64,000 nucleotides of DNA from Dactylosporangium sp040605635 (GCF_040605635.1 NZ_JBEXDG010000006.1:1-64000); one strand, 5' to 3'; shown: positions 8,836 to 17,422, counted from the stretch's first letter. The notes: generated from the letters alone by a model not told the origin. Numbers and translations are program-made.

Positions 8836-9906
8836 CTACGGCGGGCCGAGGGTGATGGTCCTGTCGCTCGGGGCGCCGACGGCCGTGGTCCTGGTCACCG
8901 TGCCGTCGCGGGTCAGGGTGCGCACCTCGCCGTCCCGGCCGGTGAGCAGCACGTCGTCGCTCACCCACACGGCGGCGAACGGGAACTCCACCCGCTGCCC
9001 GGTGAGCACGTCGAACCGCCACCAGTTGGTCGTCGTACCGTTCGGACCGTCCGACTCTCCGGGTTCGGGACCGGCGACGACGTACCGCCCGTCGGGCGAC
9101 CAGGCGAACGGCCCGGCCGGCATCGCGGTCACCGGCAGCGACCTGGTGGGCTCGCCGGTCTCGGCGTCGAACAGCTGCAGGCCGGTGACCTGCTCCAGGG
9201 CAGCACCTTCCGAGCGGTAGGCGACGGCCATGACGATCTCCTTGCCGTCCCGCGTCCAGGTGAAGAAGCACCGGCTGCAGGGGTACCTGTCCGCGTCGAT
9301 CCACTGCGTGCGCACCTTGCCCGTGCGGGCGTCGATCACCCCGAAGCCGACCTTGAACGGATCCTTCCGGGTCAGCCCGCCGACGAGCCGGTCGCCGGTC
9401 GGTGACCAGCTGTACGTGCCGATGAAGCCGGACGGCTCGACGGTCACCGGGTGGCCGCCACGCACGTCCGTCACCTTGGCCTCGCTCGGACCGGGCGTGA
9501 CCAGGAGCCGGTCGCCGGTCGGGGCCGGCTGGCCCTGGTTGCGCACGGAGATGTACCGGCCGCTGGACCGCTCCAGCACCTGGTCCCCCTTCTCGATGAC
9601 GACCCAGCCTCCGGGCAGTCCACCGGGGGTCGTGGGGGTCGGCACCTGCGTGGTCAGCCGGGCCTGCGGCCGGCTCGATCCGGCGGCCGCGGGTGGCGGG
9701 GCGACGACGCCGGGGCGGGACAGGACCGCCCAGGGCAGCACGACGGCGATCACCGCCAGGACCGCGCCGCCGGTCGCGGCCAGCCTGCGGTTGCGCCGGA
9801 TGCGCCGGCCCTTGACCATGCTGCGCGCGGCGAGCCCGGCGGACGGCCCGCGCAGCTCGCCGGACATCTCGTCGATCGTCTCGTGGAGCAGCTCTTCGAA
9901 GCGCAT
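8836..9906 (-). CDS. Membrane-anchored beta-propeller-like protein, partner of an ECF sigma factor
   Basis: This 356-residue protein has a short cytoplasmic N-terminus (MRFEELLHETIDEMSGELRG), one membrane helix (about residues 43-62, LAATGGAVLAVIAVVLPWAV) and a long extracytoplasmic part. That part has repeated TolB/WD40-like blades with SPTGDR, TRDGKE and SPDGRY motifs. The ATG overlaps the stop of the sigma factor gene (ATGA), so they form a coupled operon. By position it is probably the membrane regulator of that sigma factor, although no classical zinc-binding anti-sigma motif is seen. The ligand is not known. Confidence 0.75.
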   Translation of the reverse strand: MRFEELLHETIDEMSGELRGPSAGLAARSMVKGRRIRRNRRLAATGGAVLAVIAVVLPWAVLSRPGVVAPPPAAAGSSRPQARLTTQVPTPTTPGGLPGGWVVIEKGDQVLERSSGRYISVRNQGQPAPTGDRLLVTPGPSEAKVTDVRGGHPVTVEPSGFIGTYSWSPTGDRLVGGLTRKDPFKVGFGVIDARTGKVRTQWIDADRYPCSRCFFTWTRDGKEIVMAVAYRSEGAALEQVTGLQLFDAETGEPTRSLPVTAMPAGPFAWSPDGRYVVAGPEPGESDGPNGTTTNWWRFDVLTGQRVEFPFAAVWVSDDVLLTGRDGEVRTLTRDGTVTRTTAVGAPSDRTITLGPP

Positions 9907-10424
9907 CAGTGCCGTCCTTCCACGAAATCTTCGCTCCAGTCGAGCTGCGGCACGAGCTCGCGCAGCTTGGCCAGCCCCCGCGAGGCATGGCTGGCCACCG
10001 TGCCCCGGCGGCAGGAGAGGATCTCCGCGGTCTCCTCGACGCTGCGGTCCTCGAAGTACCGCAGGATCAGCACCGCCCGCTGCCGGGGTGGCAGCGTCTG
10101 CAACGCGTCGCGCAGCAGCAGCCGCAGCGCGATGTCGGCCTCCAGGTATCGGGAAGCGGCCCGCTCCGGCGGCTCCGCCACCGACACCTCGGCCTGCCGG
10201 CGCCGGCTGCGCCACCCGGACGCGAACTCGTTGTAGATCATGCGCCGCAGGTAGGGCTCCGGCTCGTCGATCCGCCGCCACCGTGCGAACGCCTTCGCCA
10301 GGGCGGTCTGCACGAGGTCCTCAGCGGCGTGCCGGTCGCCGGTCAGCGCGTACGCCGTCTTCAGCAACGCATGCGCGCGCTGCTCGACGAAGGCCGAGAA
10401 CTCGGCCTCCAGTGAGTTCTGCAC
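9906..10424 (-). CDS. ECF RNA polymerase sigma factor (SigE-like)
   Basis: The 172-residue protein has sigma region 2 (ALLKTAYALTGDRHAAEDLVQTALAKAFARW) and region 4 (LQTLPPRQRAVLILRYFEDRSVEETAEILSC...GTVASHASRGLAKL), the layout of actinobacterial SigE/SigM-type ECF factors. I chose the GTG at 10424 because AAGGAGG lies eight bases upstream; an in-frame start farther out lacks this. It overlaps the downstream membrane protein by the ATGA arrangement. It probably directs RNA polymerase to a small regulon including its own operon. Confidence 0.85.
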   Translation of the reverse strand: MQNSLEAEFSAFVEQRAHALLKTAYALTGDRHAAEDLVQTALAKAFARWRRIDEPEPYLRRMIYNEFASGWRSRRRQAEVSVAEPPERAASRYLEADIALRLLLRDALQTLPPRQRAVLILRYFEDRSVEETAEILSCRRGTVASHASRGLAKLRELVPQLDWSEDFVEGRH

Positions 10425-10478
10425 GACGGGTACCTCCTTCACCCCCCTCAGACGCCAGGAGTGCCGGAAACTTTGCAC

Positions 10479-10820
10479 TCAATCCGCACCGGGTGTCCGG
10501 ACCCAGGCGGGCAGCGGCTCACGCTGGGTGCGCCAGGCCGCGGGGATCGCGTCCCGGCCGATCGCCGCGGCCACCACCCCACCGACGATCGCTGCCGTGG
10601 TGTCGACGTCGCCGCCGGCCGCCACGCAGGTCAGGATCGCCGCCCGGTAGTCGGCGAGGTGGGTCGCGGCCGCCCACAACGCGAACGGCACCGTGTCCTG
10701 CGCCAGCACCCGCGACCCGTTGCCCAGGACGTACGCCGCCTCGGCGACCCCGGCCCCGAGCATCCCCCGGGCCCGCTCCAGCCCTCGTTTGACCTGGCTT
10801 TCCACCTGGTACGCGAGTCC
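10479..10820 (-). pseudogene. ADP-ribosylglycohydrolase, C-terminal fragment
   Basis: About 110 codons remain of an ADP-ribosylglycohydrolase-type enzyme. The diagnostic C-terminal block AAGGDVDTTAAIVGGVVAA holds the metal-binding Asp pair, and VLGNGSRVLAQDTVPFALW precedes it. Full-length members have about 300 residues and need N-terminal metal ligands that are absent here. The similarity fades at about 10820, where the sequence changes to a terminator and an AT-rich patch before the tRNA fragment. It lies upstream of the sigma factor gene on the same strand but should be dead. Confidence 0.7.
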
Positions 10821-10891
10821 TCCGCGGTTGCTCCGTGGTTGCTCGGATGTTCACCAACCTGGACGGACGCACACGGACGGAAAAGGAAAAG

Positions 10892-10914
10892 CCCCCGAGG
10901 TGCCACCTCGGGGG
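10892..10914. terminator. Rho-independent terminator hairpin
   Basis: CCCCCGAGGT and ACCTCGGGGG form a perfect 10-bp stem with a three-base loop (GCC), followed on the plus strand by TTT. Hairpins of this form are common after actinobacterial tRNA and short operons. Here it lies between the truncated glycohydrolase and the tRNA fragment. Confidence 0.75.
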
Positions 10915-11027
10915 TTTGCTACGCAGCGTCAACAGCGCCTGGATCAGTGCGGATGTACCGGGACAGTTATAGACTCAACACGGACGATGCTCCGTTACCG
11001 TCTGAAATCATATAAATATGTAAAATT

Positions 11028-11073
11028 CGGACTTTTAATCCGTAGGTTCAGGGTTCGAGTCCCTGGCGGCCCA
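11028..11073 (+). other. tRNA-Lys 3' half, probable attachment site (att) of an integrated element
   Basis: The sequence contains a full anticodon arm, CGGA-CTTTTAA-TCCG with anticodon TTT (Lys). It is followed by a variable region, a perfect T arm (CAGGG-TTCGAGT-CCCTG) and the 3' acceptor strand GCGGCCC plus A. The bases upstream are AT-rich and contain no D arm or 5' acceptor strand, so this is not a complete tRNA. Duplicated tRNA 3' ends are the usual mark left by tyrosine-recombinase elements. The orientation places the element to the left and the intact tRNA beyond position 1. Confidence 0.75.
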
Positions 11074-11494
11074 CAACCCCGCCCCGCAGCCCCCATGCGC
11101 CGCGAGCGGCGCACTGCCTGCGCTTCGGGCGGCAGCTTCTGCGCTTCCGCGAACCCATCCCAGTGGCTCGGGTCCTTCGCCGGCCCGACGATGCACTAGA
11201 CCGACGCGGCGAAGCCCTGGCATCGTCTTGCTGCCGGGGGTTCTGTTTCGTCCGGCGACAACGCCGGTGAGGGCGTCGCCGGAGCTCCTCGATGGCCTCG
11301 TTCAGGCGGCGGGCGTTGGCGGGGCTGGCCATCAGGTACGCCGTCTCCTTCAGTGACTCGTACTCACGCAGCGAGATGATGACTGCGGACTCCTGGCCGG
11401 AACGGGTGATCACGACCTCTTCCGCGTCGTCCACCACGTGGTCGAGCATCTTGGCGAGGTTCTGCCGAACCTCCGAGTAGCTGACCGTGCGCAT
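11048..11494 (-). CDS. Phd/YefM-type antitoxin with degraded C-terminus
   Basis: The first 72 residues are a normal Phd/YefM antitoxin: MRTVSYSEVRQNLAKMLDHV, VITRSGQESAVIISLREYESLKETAYLM, and NARRLNEAIEEL. After about 11276 the frame turns into Arg-rich sequence and runs on to 11048 inside the tRNA fragment, so the native end has been lost or frameshifted. No toxin gene follows. Such antitoxins bind DNA with the N-terminal fold and neutralise a RelE/YoeB-type toxin with the C-terminal tail. With the tail damaged, it may only repress, or be dead. Confidence 0.65.
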   Translation of the reverse strand: MRTVSYSEVRQNLAKMLDHVVDDAEEVVITRSGQESAVIISLREYESLKETAYLMASPANARRLNEAIEELRRRPHRRCRRTKQNPRQQDDARASPRRSSASSGRRRTRATGMGSRKRRSCRPKRRQCAARGAWGLRGGVVGRQGLEP

Positions 11495-11564
11495 GGCACC
11501 CCCGAACCTGGACCGAAACCGACGTACAGAAAGTTTGCGCCGAACCCGTCAGTGGTACACCGGA

Positions 11565-12209
11565 TCACTGTCCGCCGGATCGTAGGCAGTCGTTGCGGGT
11601 ACGCCAGGAGACGGCGGCCAGCCAGCTGGAGATGACGATAGCGCCGAAGGCGAAGCGCAGGCTTGCGGATTCCTCGCTCCACGGCAGCGCCGTGAGGATG
11701 AACGCGGCGGCGCTGCTGGCGTAGCTGTGGACCATCCACGCGCGGCGACCCTGGCGGGCGTACCGCCGGGCGAACACGAGGCCGGCCACGATCAGGGACA
11801 TGAACGCCATGGCGCCGAAGACGGTGTGCAGGGTGTTGCTCGTGCTCAGGTGCTCGGGCAGCCCGGCGGGGGCGCCGGAGGGCCAGCCGAACGCGGGGTC
11901 GGGGGTGAAGATCCCGCCGCCGATCATCCCGATGCCGTACGTGCCGATCAGGGCGGGGCCTGCCCAGCCGGGCCTCAGCGCTCGCCGCAGTCCGACGGCG
12001 AATGCGAGCGCCAGCAGGCCGGTGAGCACGAAGGTGGTCACCTGCAGCCAGCCGAGGTCACCCAGGGTGAGAGCGCTCAGTGCATGCCGGCGCAGGTCGA
12101 ATCCCGGGCGGGTGAATGCTTGCGCGAACGAGCCGCCGAGGAAGACGAACCCCGCGATCGCGCCGCAGTTCACCAGGTGCACGTTGCTGGGGCGGTGGAT
12201 GGCCGTCAT
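11565..12209 (-). CDS. DUF998 family membrane protein
   Basis: The 214-residue protein has six likely membrane helices. The DUF998 pattern includes FDLRRHALSALTLGDLGWLQ after helix 1, a GGGIFTPDPAFGWPSGAP loop, and a late HTVFGAMAFMSLIVAGLVFARR segment. The ATG at 12209 follows a CAGGAGAG ribosome site. The role of the family is not established. It is transcribed away from the plus-strand membrane protein at 12451, with about 240 bases between them. Confidence 0.8.
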   Translation of the reverse strand: MTAIHRPSNVHLVNCGAIAGFVFLGGSFAQAFTRPGFDLRRHALSALTLGDLGWLQVTTFVLTGLLALAFAVGLRRALRPGWAGPALIGTYGIGMIGGGIFTPDPAFGWPSGAPAGLPEHLSTSNTLHTVFGAMAFMSLIVAGLVFARRYARQGRRAWMVHSYASSAAAFILTALPWSEESASLRFAFGAIVISSWLAAVSWRTRNDCLRSGGQ

Positions 12210-12450
12210 GGCGTGGATCTCTCCTGGAGGTCGGGTGAAGTTGCCTTTCCGCATGACTACGAACGGGACGCGGTCGGATGGACATCCGGTCCGGCCGCCG
12301 CAGCGGGAAGCCGGACGTTCCAACCGCGCGCGACGTCGACCGTGCGGCAAAGCTCCGGGAGAAGTCAGGGTCCGTACGACAGGGGAAGTAGCGGGGTCTG
12401 CGACGCTCGGGGAACGACCCGGCCGGGGAAATGCGGCACGCTCCACAGCT

Positions 12451-12924
12451 ATGAAGTTCACGCCGCGGTGGCGGAAGGCGGTCCTGACCCTGCACGTGGT
12501 CACGGCGGTGGGGTGGCTGGGGACCGACCTGGTGCTGCTGACGTTCGGGATCGCGGGGCTGAGCGGGGGCGCCGGCAAGGACGTGGTCTACCCGGCGATG
12601 CGGATCGTCGGGACGGCGTTGTTCGTGCCGTTGACCTACCTGGTGTGGGTGGTCGGGGTGGTCAACGCGGTCGGGACGCCGTGGGGGCTGCTGAAGTGGT
12701 GGTGGGTGGCGGTGAAGCTCGGCATCGTCACGGTGATGCTGTTCCTCGTGACGTTCCTGCTGTACCCGGGGCTGCAAAAGGCGGGAGAACAAGGCGAGGC
12801 CCTTCCCCGCAGGGACCAGATCAACCTGGTGGTGGCGCCGAGTGTGTCATCGACGCTGCTGGTGCTGTCGACGGTGCTGTCGACGTATAAGCCGTGGGGG
12901 CGGAGAGTCCGGACAGCGCGGTGA
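12451..12924 (+). CDS. Four-helix membrane protein, DUF2269-like
   Basis: This 157-residue protein starts MKFTPRWRKAVLTLHVVTAV and has helices carrying H-x-x-x-x-x-GWLGTDL, followed by three more membrane segments. The arrangement is that of small actinobacterial membrane proteins often labelled DUF2269-like; the role is unknown. Its 3' end overlaps the 3' end of the convergent glycosyltransferase gene by about 100 bases, which is unusual and suggests that one of the two tails is extended. Confidence 0.65.
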   Translation: MKFTPRWRKAVLTLHVVTAVGWLGTDLVLLTFGIAGLSGGAGKDVVYPAMRIVGTALFVPLTYLVWVVGVVNAVGTPWGLLKWWWVAVKLGIVTVMLFLVTFLLYPGLQKAGEQGEALPRRDQINLVVAPSVSSTLLVLSTVLSTYKPWGRRVRTAR

Positions 12925-14191
12925 CGCCCCAGCAGGCGGCGCTCGCGCACGACAGCACCGCCATGGCGATCATCACCCGGTCGATCGACGTGCTCAGGTG
13001 CCAGTGGATGTCGTACGGCGTGATCAGGTAGATGAAGACGAGGCCGGCGGTGTGGATCGCCGTGACGGCCCACAGCCAGCCGTCGGCGCCGAGGTCGAGG
13101 TCGGCGCGGGCCCGGCGCAGGAAGAGGTGGCCGAGCAGGGCGGCGGCGACGGTGAGCAGGACGATCCAGCCGACCCGGCCGGCCATGAAGCCGAGGATCG
13201 TCGGCAGCCGGCCGAGGGTGTCGGCGTCGCCGTGCAGGAGGGCGTTGAAGCGGCCGCCGGCGAGGACGTCGGTCTCGGCGCCGAGGAGCCGGGCGGTCAC
13301 CGACCAGACGGCGGCGACGCCCACCGGGATCCAGAGCGGCCCGGCACGGCGACGGAGCTTCACCGTGCCGACGAGGGCGAGCGCGACCACGAGGCTGAGG
13401 CCCTCGTTCTTCATGAGCGCGGCCGAGGACGCCAGGAACAGGGCGAGGGGCAGCAGGCCGGCGAACGGCCGGGCGAAGAACAGCAGCACGGCACCGGCGG
13501 CGAAGGCGCACGCGCACATGGCGTCGCTGAAGCCGGCGGTCGGGATGATCCAGAGCGGGGTCCAGGCGGCGTACCCGGTGGCGATCGCGGCGGGCCAGGA
13601 CAGCAGCGCGTGACCGCGGGCGGTGGCGACGCGGACGGCGTGGACGAGCATGGCGATCGCGGAGAGGGTCAGGAAGCCGGTGACGAACGCGGCCGGGTAG
13701 AAGTCGCGGATGTCCAGCACCTGCCAGGCGAGCGCGACGGGCGCCGACGCGAGGGGCGGGTAGTCGGGGTGGCTGAAGGTGAGGACGGGGTTGCCGATCG
13801 CCGAGCGCGCGAAGTCGCCGCCCTGCGTGAAGTACCCGGCGTGCAGCCACCAGATGAGGTGGGTGTCCCAGGTGACGGGCTCGGAGCCGAGGCGCAGCAT
13901 CGGCGGCACGAGGGGCAGGGTGGTCAGCGCCGCGTCGCGCCAGCCGCTGGACGGCAGCCTGGGCCGGTCGCGCAGCCGCCACGCGAGGACGCCGGTCAGC
14001 AGGTACACGGGGACGAACCAGACCATGAGCGGCCCGGTGAAGGCGAGCATGAGCAGCACGGCCGCGGTGGCGACGGCGGCGCCGGCGATGGGGGCGAGCA
14101 CGAGCGCCAAGGGCACGGCGCGGGTCAGCGCGTAGGCGAGCGGCAGGCCGGCGACGACGAGGATGAGGACCGCCAGCACGGTGGTGATCAT
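12821..14191 (-). CDS. Integral membrane glycosyltransferase (GT-C fold-like)
   Basis: The 456-residue protein has about ten membrane helices. An early external loop holds WDTHLIWWLHAGYFTQGGDF followed by HPDYPPLASAPVALAW, the kind of acidic first-loop region seen in GT-C enzymes that use lipid-linked sugars. A late segment reads IHWHLSTSIDRVMIAM. The ATG at 14191 overlaps the stop of the upstream small gene by four bases, so the two are coupled. The last 35 residues are low-complexity Ala/Ser/Thr/Pro and overlap the convergent gene. Substrate is unknown; a cell-envelope mannosyl- or arabinosyltransferase role is a guess. Confidence 0.7.
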   Translation of the reverse strand: MITTVLAVLILVVAGLPLAYALTRAVPLALVLAPIAGAAVATAAVLLMLAFTGPLMVWFVPVYLLTGVLAWRLRDRPRLPSSGWRDAALTTLPLVPPMLRLGSEPVTWDTHLIWWLHAGYFTQGGDFARSAIGNPVLTFSHPDYPPLASAPVALAWQVLDIRDFYPAAFVTGFLTLSAIAMLVHAVRVATARGHALLSWPAAIATGYAAWTPLWIIPTAGFSDAMCACAFAAGAVLLFFARPFAGLLPLALFLASSAALMKNEGLSLVVALALVGTVKLRRRAGPLWIPVGVAAVWSVTARLLGAETDVLAGGRFNALLHGDADTLGRLPTILGFMAGRVGWIVLLTVAAALLGHLFLRRARADLDLGADGWLWAVTAIHTAGLVFIYLITPYDIHWHLSTSIDRVMIAMAVLSCASAACWGVTALSGLSAPTAYTSTAPSTAPAASMTHSAPPPG

Positions 14192-14580
14192 GCGGTCACC
14201 GGCTTGCGGGTCAGCAGCCGGACGCCGTGCGGCGCGGCCGGGTCCTCCTGCAGGTAGATCTCGAGATCGGGCTTGTCCTCGGGCGCGACGACGAAGACGC
14301 CGTGCATGTAGGCGAACTCGACGAGGCGCAGCTGCAGGTCGACGACCTTCTCCACGACCACGATCCTCGTGCCGGCCGGGACCTGGCGGTGCAGCTCGCG
14401 GCTCAGGTATTCGAGCTTCTCGCGATACACCCGGGTCACGTTCTGCTCGCCGGCGGCGCGCACGGTGTCCACGCCGACGCGGGTGGAGTAGACGGTGGGG
14501 CGCATCGCCTGCAGCAGTGCCGCCGCGCAGAGCGCGGCGACGAGGAGCCGCACGGCTGTTCGAGGAGTGGGCAACCGCAT
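14188..14580 (-). CDS. Small secreted or membrane-anchored protein upstream of the GT-C gene
   Basis: The 130-residue protein has an N-terminal hydrophobic segment (AVRLLVAALCAAALLQAM) that could be a signal anchor, followed by a soluble extracytoplasmic domain with VYREKLEYLSRELHRQVPAGTRIVVVEK. It is coupled to the downstream glycosyltransferase gene (ATGA overlap), and is likely to be an accessory or substrate-handling partner. No family is recognised with certainty. Confidence 0.6.
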   Translation of the reverse strand: MRLPTPRTAVRLLVAALCAAALLQAMRPTVYSTRVGVDTVRAAGEQNVTRVYREKLEYLSRELHRQVPAGTRIVVVEKVVDLQLRLVEFAYMHGVFVVAPEDKPDLEIYLQEDPAAPHGVRLLTRKPVTA

Positions 14581-14668
14581 CGCCCCACCCTAAAAGAAGC
14601 ACCTTGATCGTTTTGCCATCGGGCCGAATTGGCGGGCAATAGGGTCGGATCGACGAAGGGACATTGTG

Positions 14669-15079
14669 ATGGCTTCTCGGCTCAACCCGTATCTCAGCTT
14701 CCGCGGCAACGCCCGCCAGGCGATGGAGTTCTACCAGGGCGTGTTCGGCGGCACGCTGCGGCTCAGCACGTTCGGCGAGTTCAACCCAGACGCCGGGCCG
14801 ATCGCGGACCAGATCATGCACGGCCAGCTGGAGACCCCGAGCGGCTACACCGTCATGGGCTCGGACACGCCGCCGGAGATGGCGCACAACCCCGGCGACA
14901 CCATCACGGTCAGCCTCAGCGGCGACGACAGTGCGGAGCTGCACGGGTACTGGGACAAGCTGTCGGCCGGCGGCCGGGTCAACGTCCCGCTGGAGAAGCA
15001 GATGTGGGGCGACGAGTTCGGCAGCTGCGTCGACCGGTTCGGCGTCCCGTGGATGGTGAACATCGGCCAGCCCTCGTAA
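14669..15079 (+). CDS. VOC-superfamily protein (PhnB-like)
   Basis: The 136-residue protein begins SRLNPYLSFRGNARQAMEFYQGVFGG, the PhnB-like variant of the glyoxalase/VOC fold, and ends FGSCVDRFGVPWMVNIG. These proteins are usually dimeric and many bind a metal, but their substrates are mostly unknown. I chose ATG 14669 because GAAGGG at 14655 is well spaced; an adjacent GTG at 14666 is the alternative. A strong hairpin terminator follows directly, so it is a single-gene unit. Confidence 0.85.
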   Translation: MASRLNPYLSFRGNARQAMEFYQGVFGGTLRLSTFGEFNPDAGPIADQIMHGQLETPSGYTVMGSDTPPEMAHNPGDTITVSLSGDDSAELHGYWDKLSAGGRVNVPLEKQMWGDEFGSCVDRFGVPWMVNIGQPS

Positions 15080-15095
15080 AACCTGCAAAACCGAC

Positions 15096-15131
15096 AAAGC
15101 GGCGGGATCTCGATGGAGATCGCGCCGCTTT
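15096..15131 (+). terminator. Terminator after the VOC gene
   Basis: AAAGCGGC and GCCGCTTT, with an inner GATCTC/GAGATC pairing and a GATG loop, form an almost continuous stem of about 15 bp followed by T residues. It starts 17 bases after the stop codon. The A-run on one side and T-run on the other mean it may work in both directions. Confidence 0.75.
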
Positions 15132-15346
15132 TGCGTGGGAAGGGCGCCGCAACGATGGCGTCAGTTTTGTGCAACAAACCGACAAGCCGCCGACAATTCT
15201 GACTCTGTGCTTGCGTAAATATCTCGCAGGACCTTGTGGAGCGCGGGACGAGGGTCCTAAGGTCACCTCACCCTCATCCTCATGGCGCCGCCCCGCCGTA
15301 GAGCGTCTCGGGCGTCCGCCCTCCTCCCGAGAGAATCGAGTCTTCG

Positions 15347-17392
15347 ATGTCACGGAGCACAGGACCTTTAGCGCGGTGGTCCAGCGGACCGCCGCGGTGG
15401 GCCGCGGCGGCGACGGCCGCTGCCGTCGGTCTCGGCGTCGTGGTCACCGGCGCCGCACCGGTCGCCGCGGCCGGAGCAGCGTCACCAGCGGTGACCCGCG
15501 CCGCCATCGACCCCGCGCTGAGCGTGGGCCGCGGTGCGAGCGTCGCCTTCGTCGAGCAGGAAGCGGAGAAGGCCAAGACGAACGGGACCGTCATCGGCCC
15601 GGACCGCACGGCCTACACGCTGCCCGCCGAGGCCTCCGGCCGCAGCGCGGTGAAGCTGACCCCCGGTCAGTACGTCGAGTTCACGCTGCCGAAGAACGCC
15701 AACGCGATCAACGTCCGCTACAGCATTCCCGACGCGCCCAACGGCGGTGGCATCACCTCGCCGCTGGACGTGACGGTCAACGGCGGCAAGAAGACCACGA
15801 TGACGCTCACGTCGCAATACTCGTGGCTGTACAACCAGTACCCGTTCTCGAACGACCCGAACGCGGGCCTGTTGCACCCCGACTGGTGGATCACCGAGTG
15901 CGCCTGCGTGCCGGCCGCCACCACGCCCGCGCCGACCATCACCACCCCGTTCCGGCCGAACCACTTCTACGACGAGCAGCGCCTGCTGCTCGGCAAGACC
16001 TATAAGGCCGGCGACAAGGTGCGGCTGACCGCGCCGAGCAACAGCGCCGCCTGGACGGTCATCGACCTGCTCGACTCCGAGCTCGTCGGCCTTCCGAAGA
16101 TCAGCCTCATCGCCGCGAACGTGTGGCTGTTCGGCGCGGACCCGACGGGCAAGCGCGACTCGGCCGACGCGATCGACAAGGCCATCGCGTTCGCCAAGAA
16201 GACCGGTCTCAAGGTCTACATCCCGCCGGGCACGTACCAGGTCAACCGCCACATCGTCGTCGACAACGTCACGATCGAGGGCGCCGGCAACTGGTACACC
16301 ATCATCAAGGGCAAAGAGGTCGCGCTCAGCACGCCCGCCCCGGACAACTCGATCCACACCGGCGTCGGGTTCTACGGCAAGTACGCCCAGGACGGCGGCA
16401 GCAGCAACGTCCACCTGTCCGGCTTCTCGATCATCGGCGACGTGCGCGAGCGCATCGACACCGACCAGGTCAACGGCGTCGGCGGCGCGATGAGCAACTC
16501 CACCATCGACGGCCTGTACATCCAGCACACCAAGGTCGGCCTGTGGTTCGACGGCCCGATGACGAACACGAAGGTCACCAACAACGTGATCGTCGACCAG
16601 ATCGCGGACGGCCTGAACTTCCACACCGGCGTCACCAACTCGAGCGCGTCGAACAACTTCGTCCGCAACTCGGGCGACGACGGCCTGGCCATGTGGGCCG
16701 AGAAGACCACGAACGCCGGCAACACGTTCGACCACAACACGGTGCAGACCCCGGTCCTCGCCAACGGCATCGCGATCTACGGCGGCAAGGACACCACGGT
16801 GTCCAACAACCTCGTCGCGGACCCGATCCGTGAGGGCAGCGCGATCCACATCGGCTCCCGCTTCGGCGCCGAGCCCTTCACCGGCTTCGTGAAGGTCACG
16901 GACAACACCACGGTCCGTGCCGGCACGTACGAGCTGAACTGGAACATCGGCCTCGGTGCCATCTGGTTCCTCGCGCTGGAGAAGAACATCGACGCGGACA
17001 TCCAGGTGACCGGGGACCACTTCCTCGACAACACCTACAACGCGATCATGCTGGTCGCCGACTGGCCGGTGAAGGACCTGTACTCCATCACCAACGTCAA
17101 GTTCAAGAACATCCGGGTCGACGGCACGGGCACCTCGGTGCTCAGCGCCCGCGCCGCGGGCTCCGCCTCGTTCGAGAACGTGGACGCCCGCAACGTGGGC
17201 GCCGTCGGCATCAACAACTGCGGCACGTTCCACTTCACCCCGGCCGGCTCCGAGTTCTCGGTCGTCGACCTGGGCGGCAACGACGGCGGCGGCACCACGG
17301 GCCCGTGGCTCGCCCCGTGGGAGCTGCCGAACACGATCACCTGCGACGACCGCCCGCCGGTCGTCGTGCCCCCGGCGCCCCAGCCGTGGTGA
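15347..17392 (+). CDS. Secreted parallel beta-helix glycanase, GH87-like (alpha-1,3-glucanase/mycodextranase)
   Basis: The 681-residue protein has an N-terminal export signal (basic start, then about residues 19-43 hydrophobic/Ala-rich). An all-beta carbohydrate-binding-like module follows at about residues 90-245, then a right-handed beta-helix from about residue 255. The helix starts NVWLFGADPTGKRDSADAID and shows many N-rich turns. Acidic motifs ADGLNFHTG (D421) and SGDDGLAMW (D444, D445) are in the place of the catalytic Asp residues of GH87 enzymes. The family cleaves alpha-1,3- or mixed alpha-glucans such as fungal wall glucan. A pectate-lyase-like or other beta-helix activity cannot be excluded from sequence alone. 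It is followed by a strong terminator. Confidence 0.7.
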   Translation: MSRSTGPLARWSSGPPRWAAAATAAAVGLGVVVTGAAPVAAAGAASPAVTRAAIDPALSVGRGASVAFVEQEAEKAKTNGTVIGPDRTAYTLPAEASGRSAVKLTPGQYVEFTLPKNANAINVRYSIPDAPNGGGITSPLDVTVNGGKKTTMTLTSQYSWLYNQYPFSNDPNAGLLHPDWWITECACVPAATTPAPTITTPFRPNHFYDEQRLLLGKTYKAGDKVRLTAPSNSAAWTVIDLLDSELVGLPKISLIAANVWLFGADPTGKRDSADAIDKAIAFAKKTGLKVYIPPGTYQVNRHIVVDNVTIEGAGNWYTIIKGKEVALSTPAPDNSIHTGVGFYGKYAQDGGSSNVHLSGFSIIGDVRERIDTDQVNGVGGAMSNSTIDGLYIQHTKVGLWFDGPMTNTKVTNNVIVDQIADGLNFHTGVTNSSASNNFVRNSGDDGLAMWAEKTTNAGNTFDHNTVQTPVLANGIAIYGGKDTTVSNNLVADPIREGSAIHIGSRFGAEPFTGFVKVTDNTTVRAGTYELNWNIGLGAIWFLALEKNIDADIQVTGDHFLDNTYNAIMLVADWPVKDLYSITNVKFKNIRVDGTGTSVLSARAAGSASFENVDARNVGAVGINNCGTFHFTPAGSEFSVVDLGGNDGGGTTGPWLAPWELPNTITCDDRPPVVVPPAPQPW

Positions 17393-17422
17393 TGCACTGA
17401 CAGCAGCACCCCTGTGACAGGG

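Noticed and set aside
11028..11073. A complete tRNA-Lys gene
   Set aside because: Only the anticodon arm, T arm and acceptor 3' strand can be drawn; the upstream AT-rich sequence has no D arm or pairing 5' acceptor strand.
12821..15097. A 758-residue start for the GT-C gene
   Set aside because: The first 300 residues of that frame are antisense to other genes; the hydrophobic protein begins at ATG 14191, coupled to the upstream small gene.
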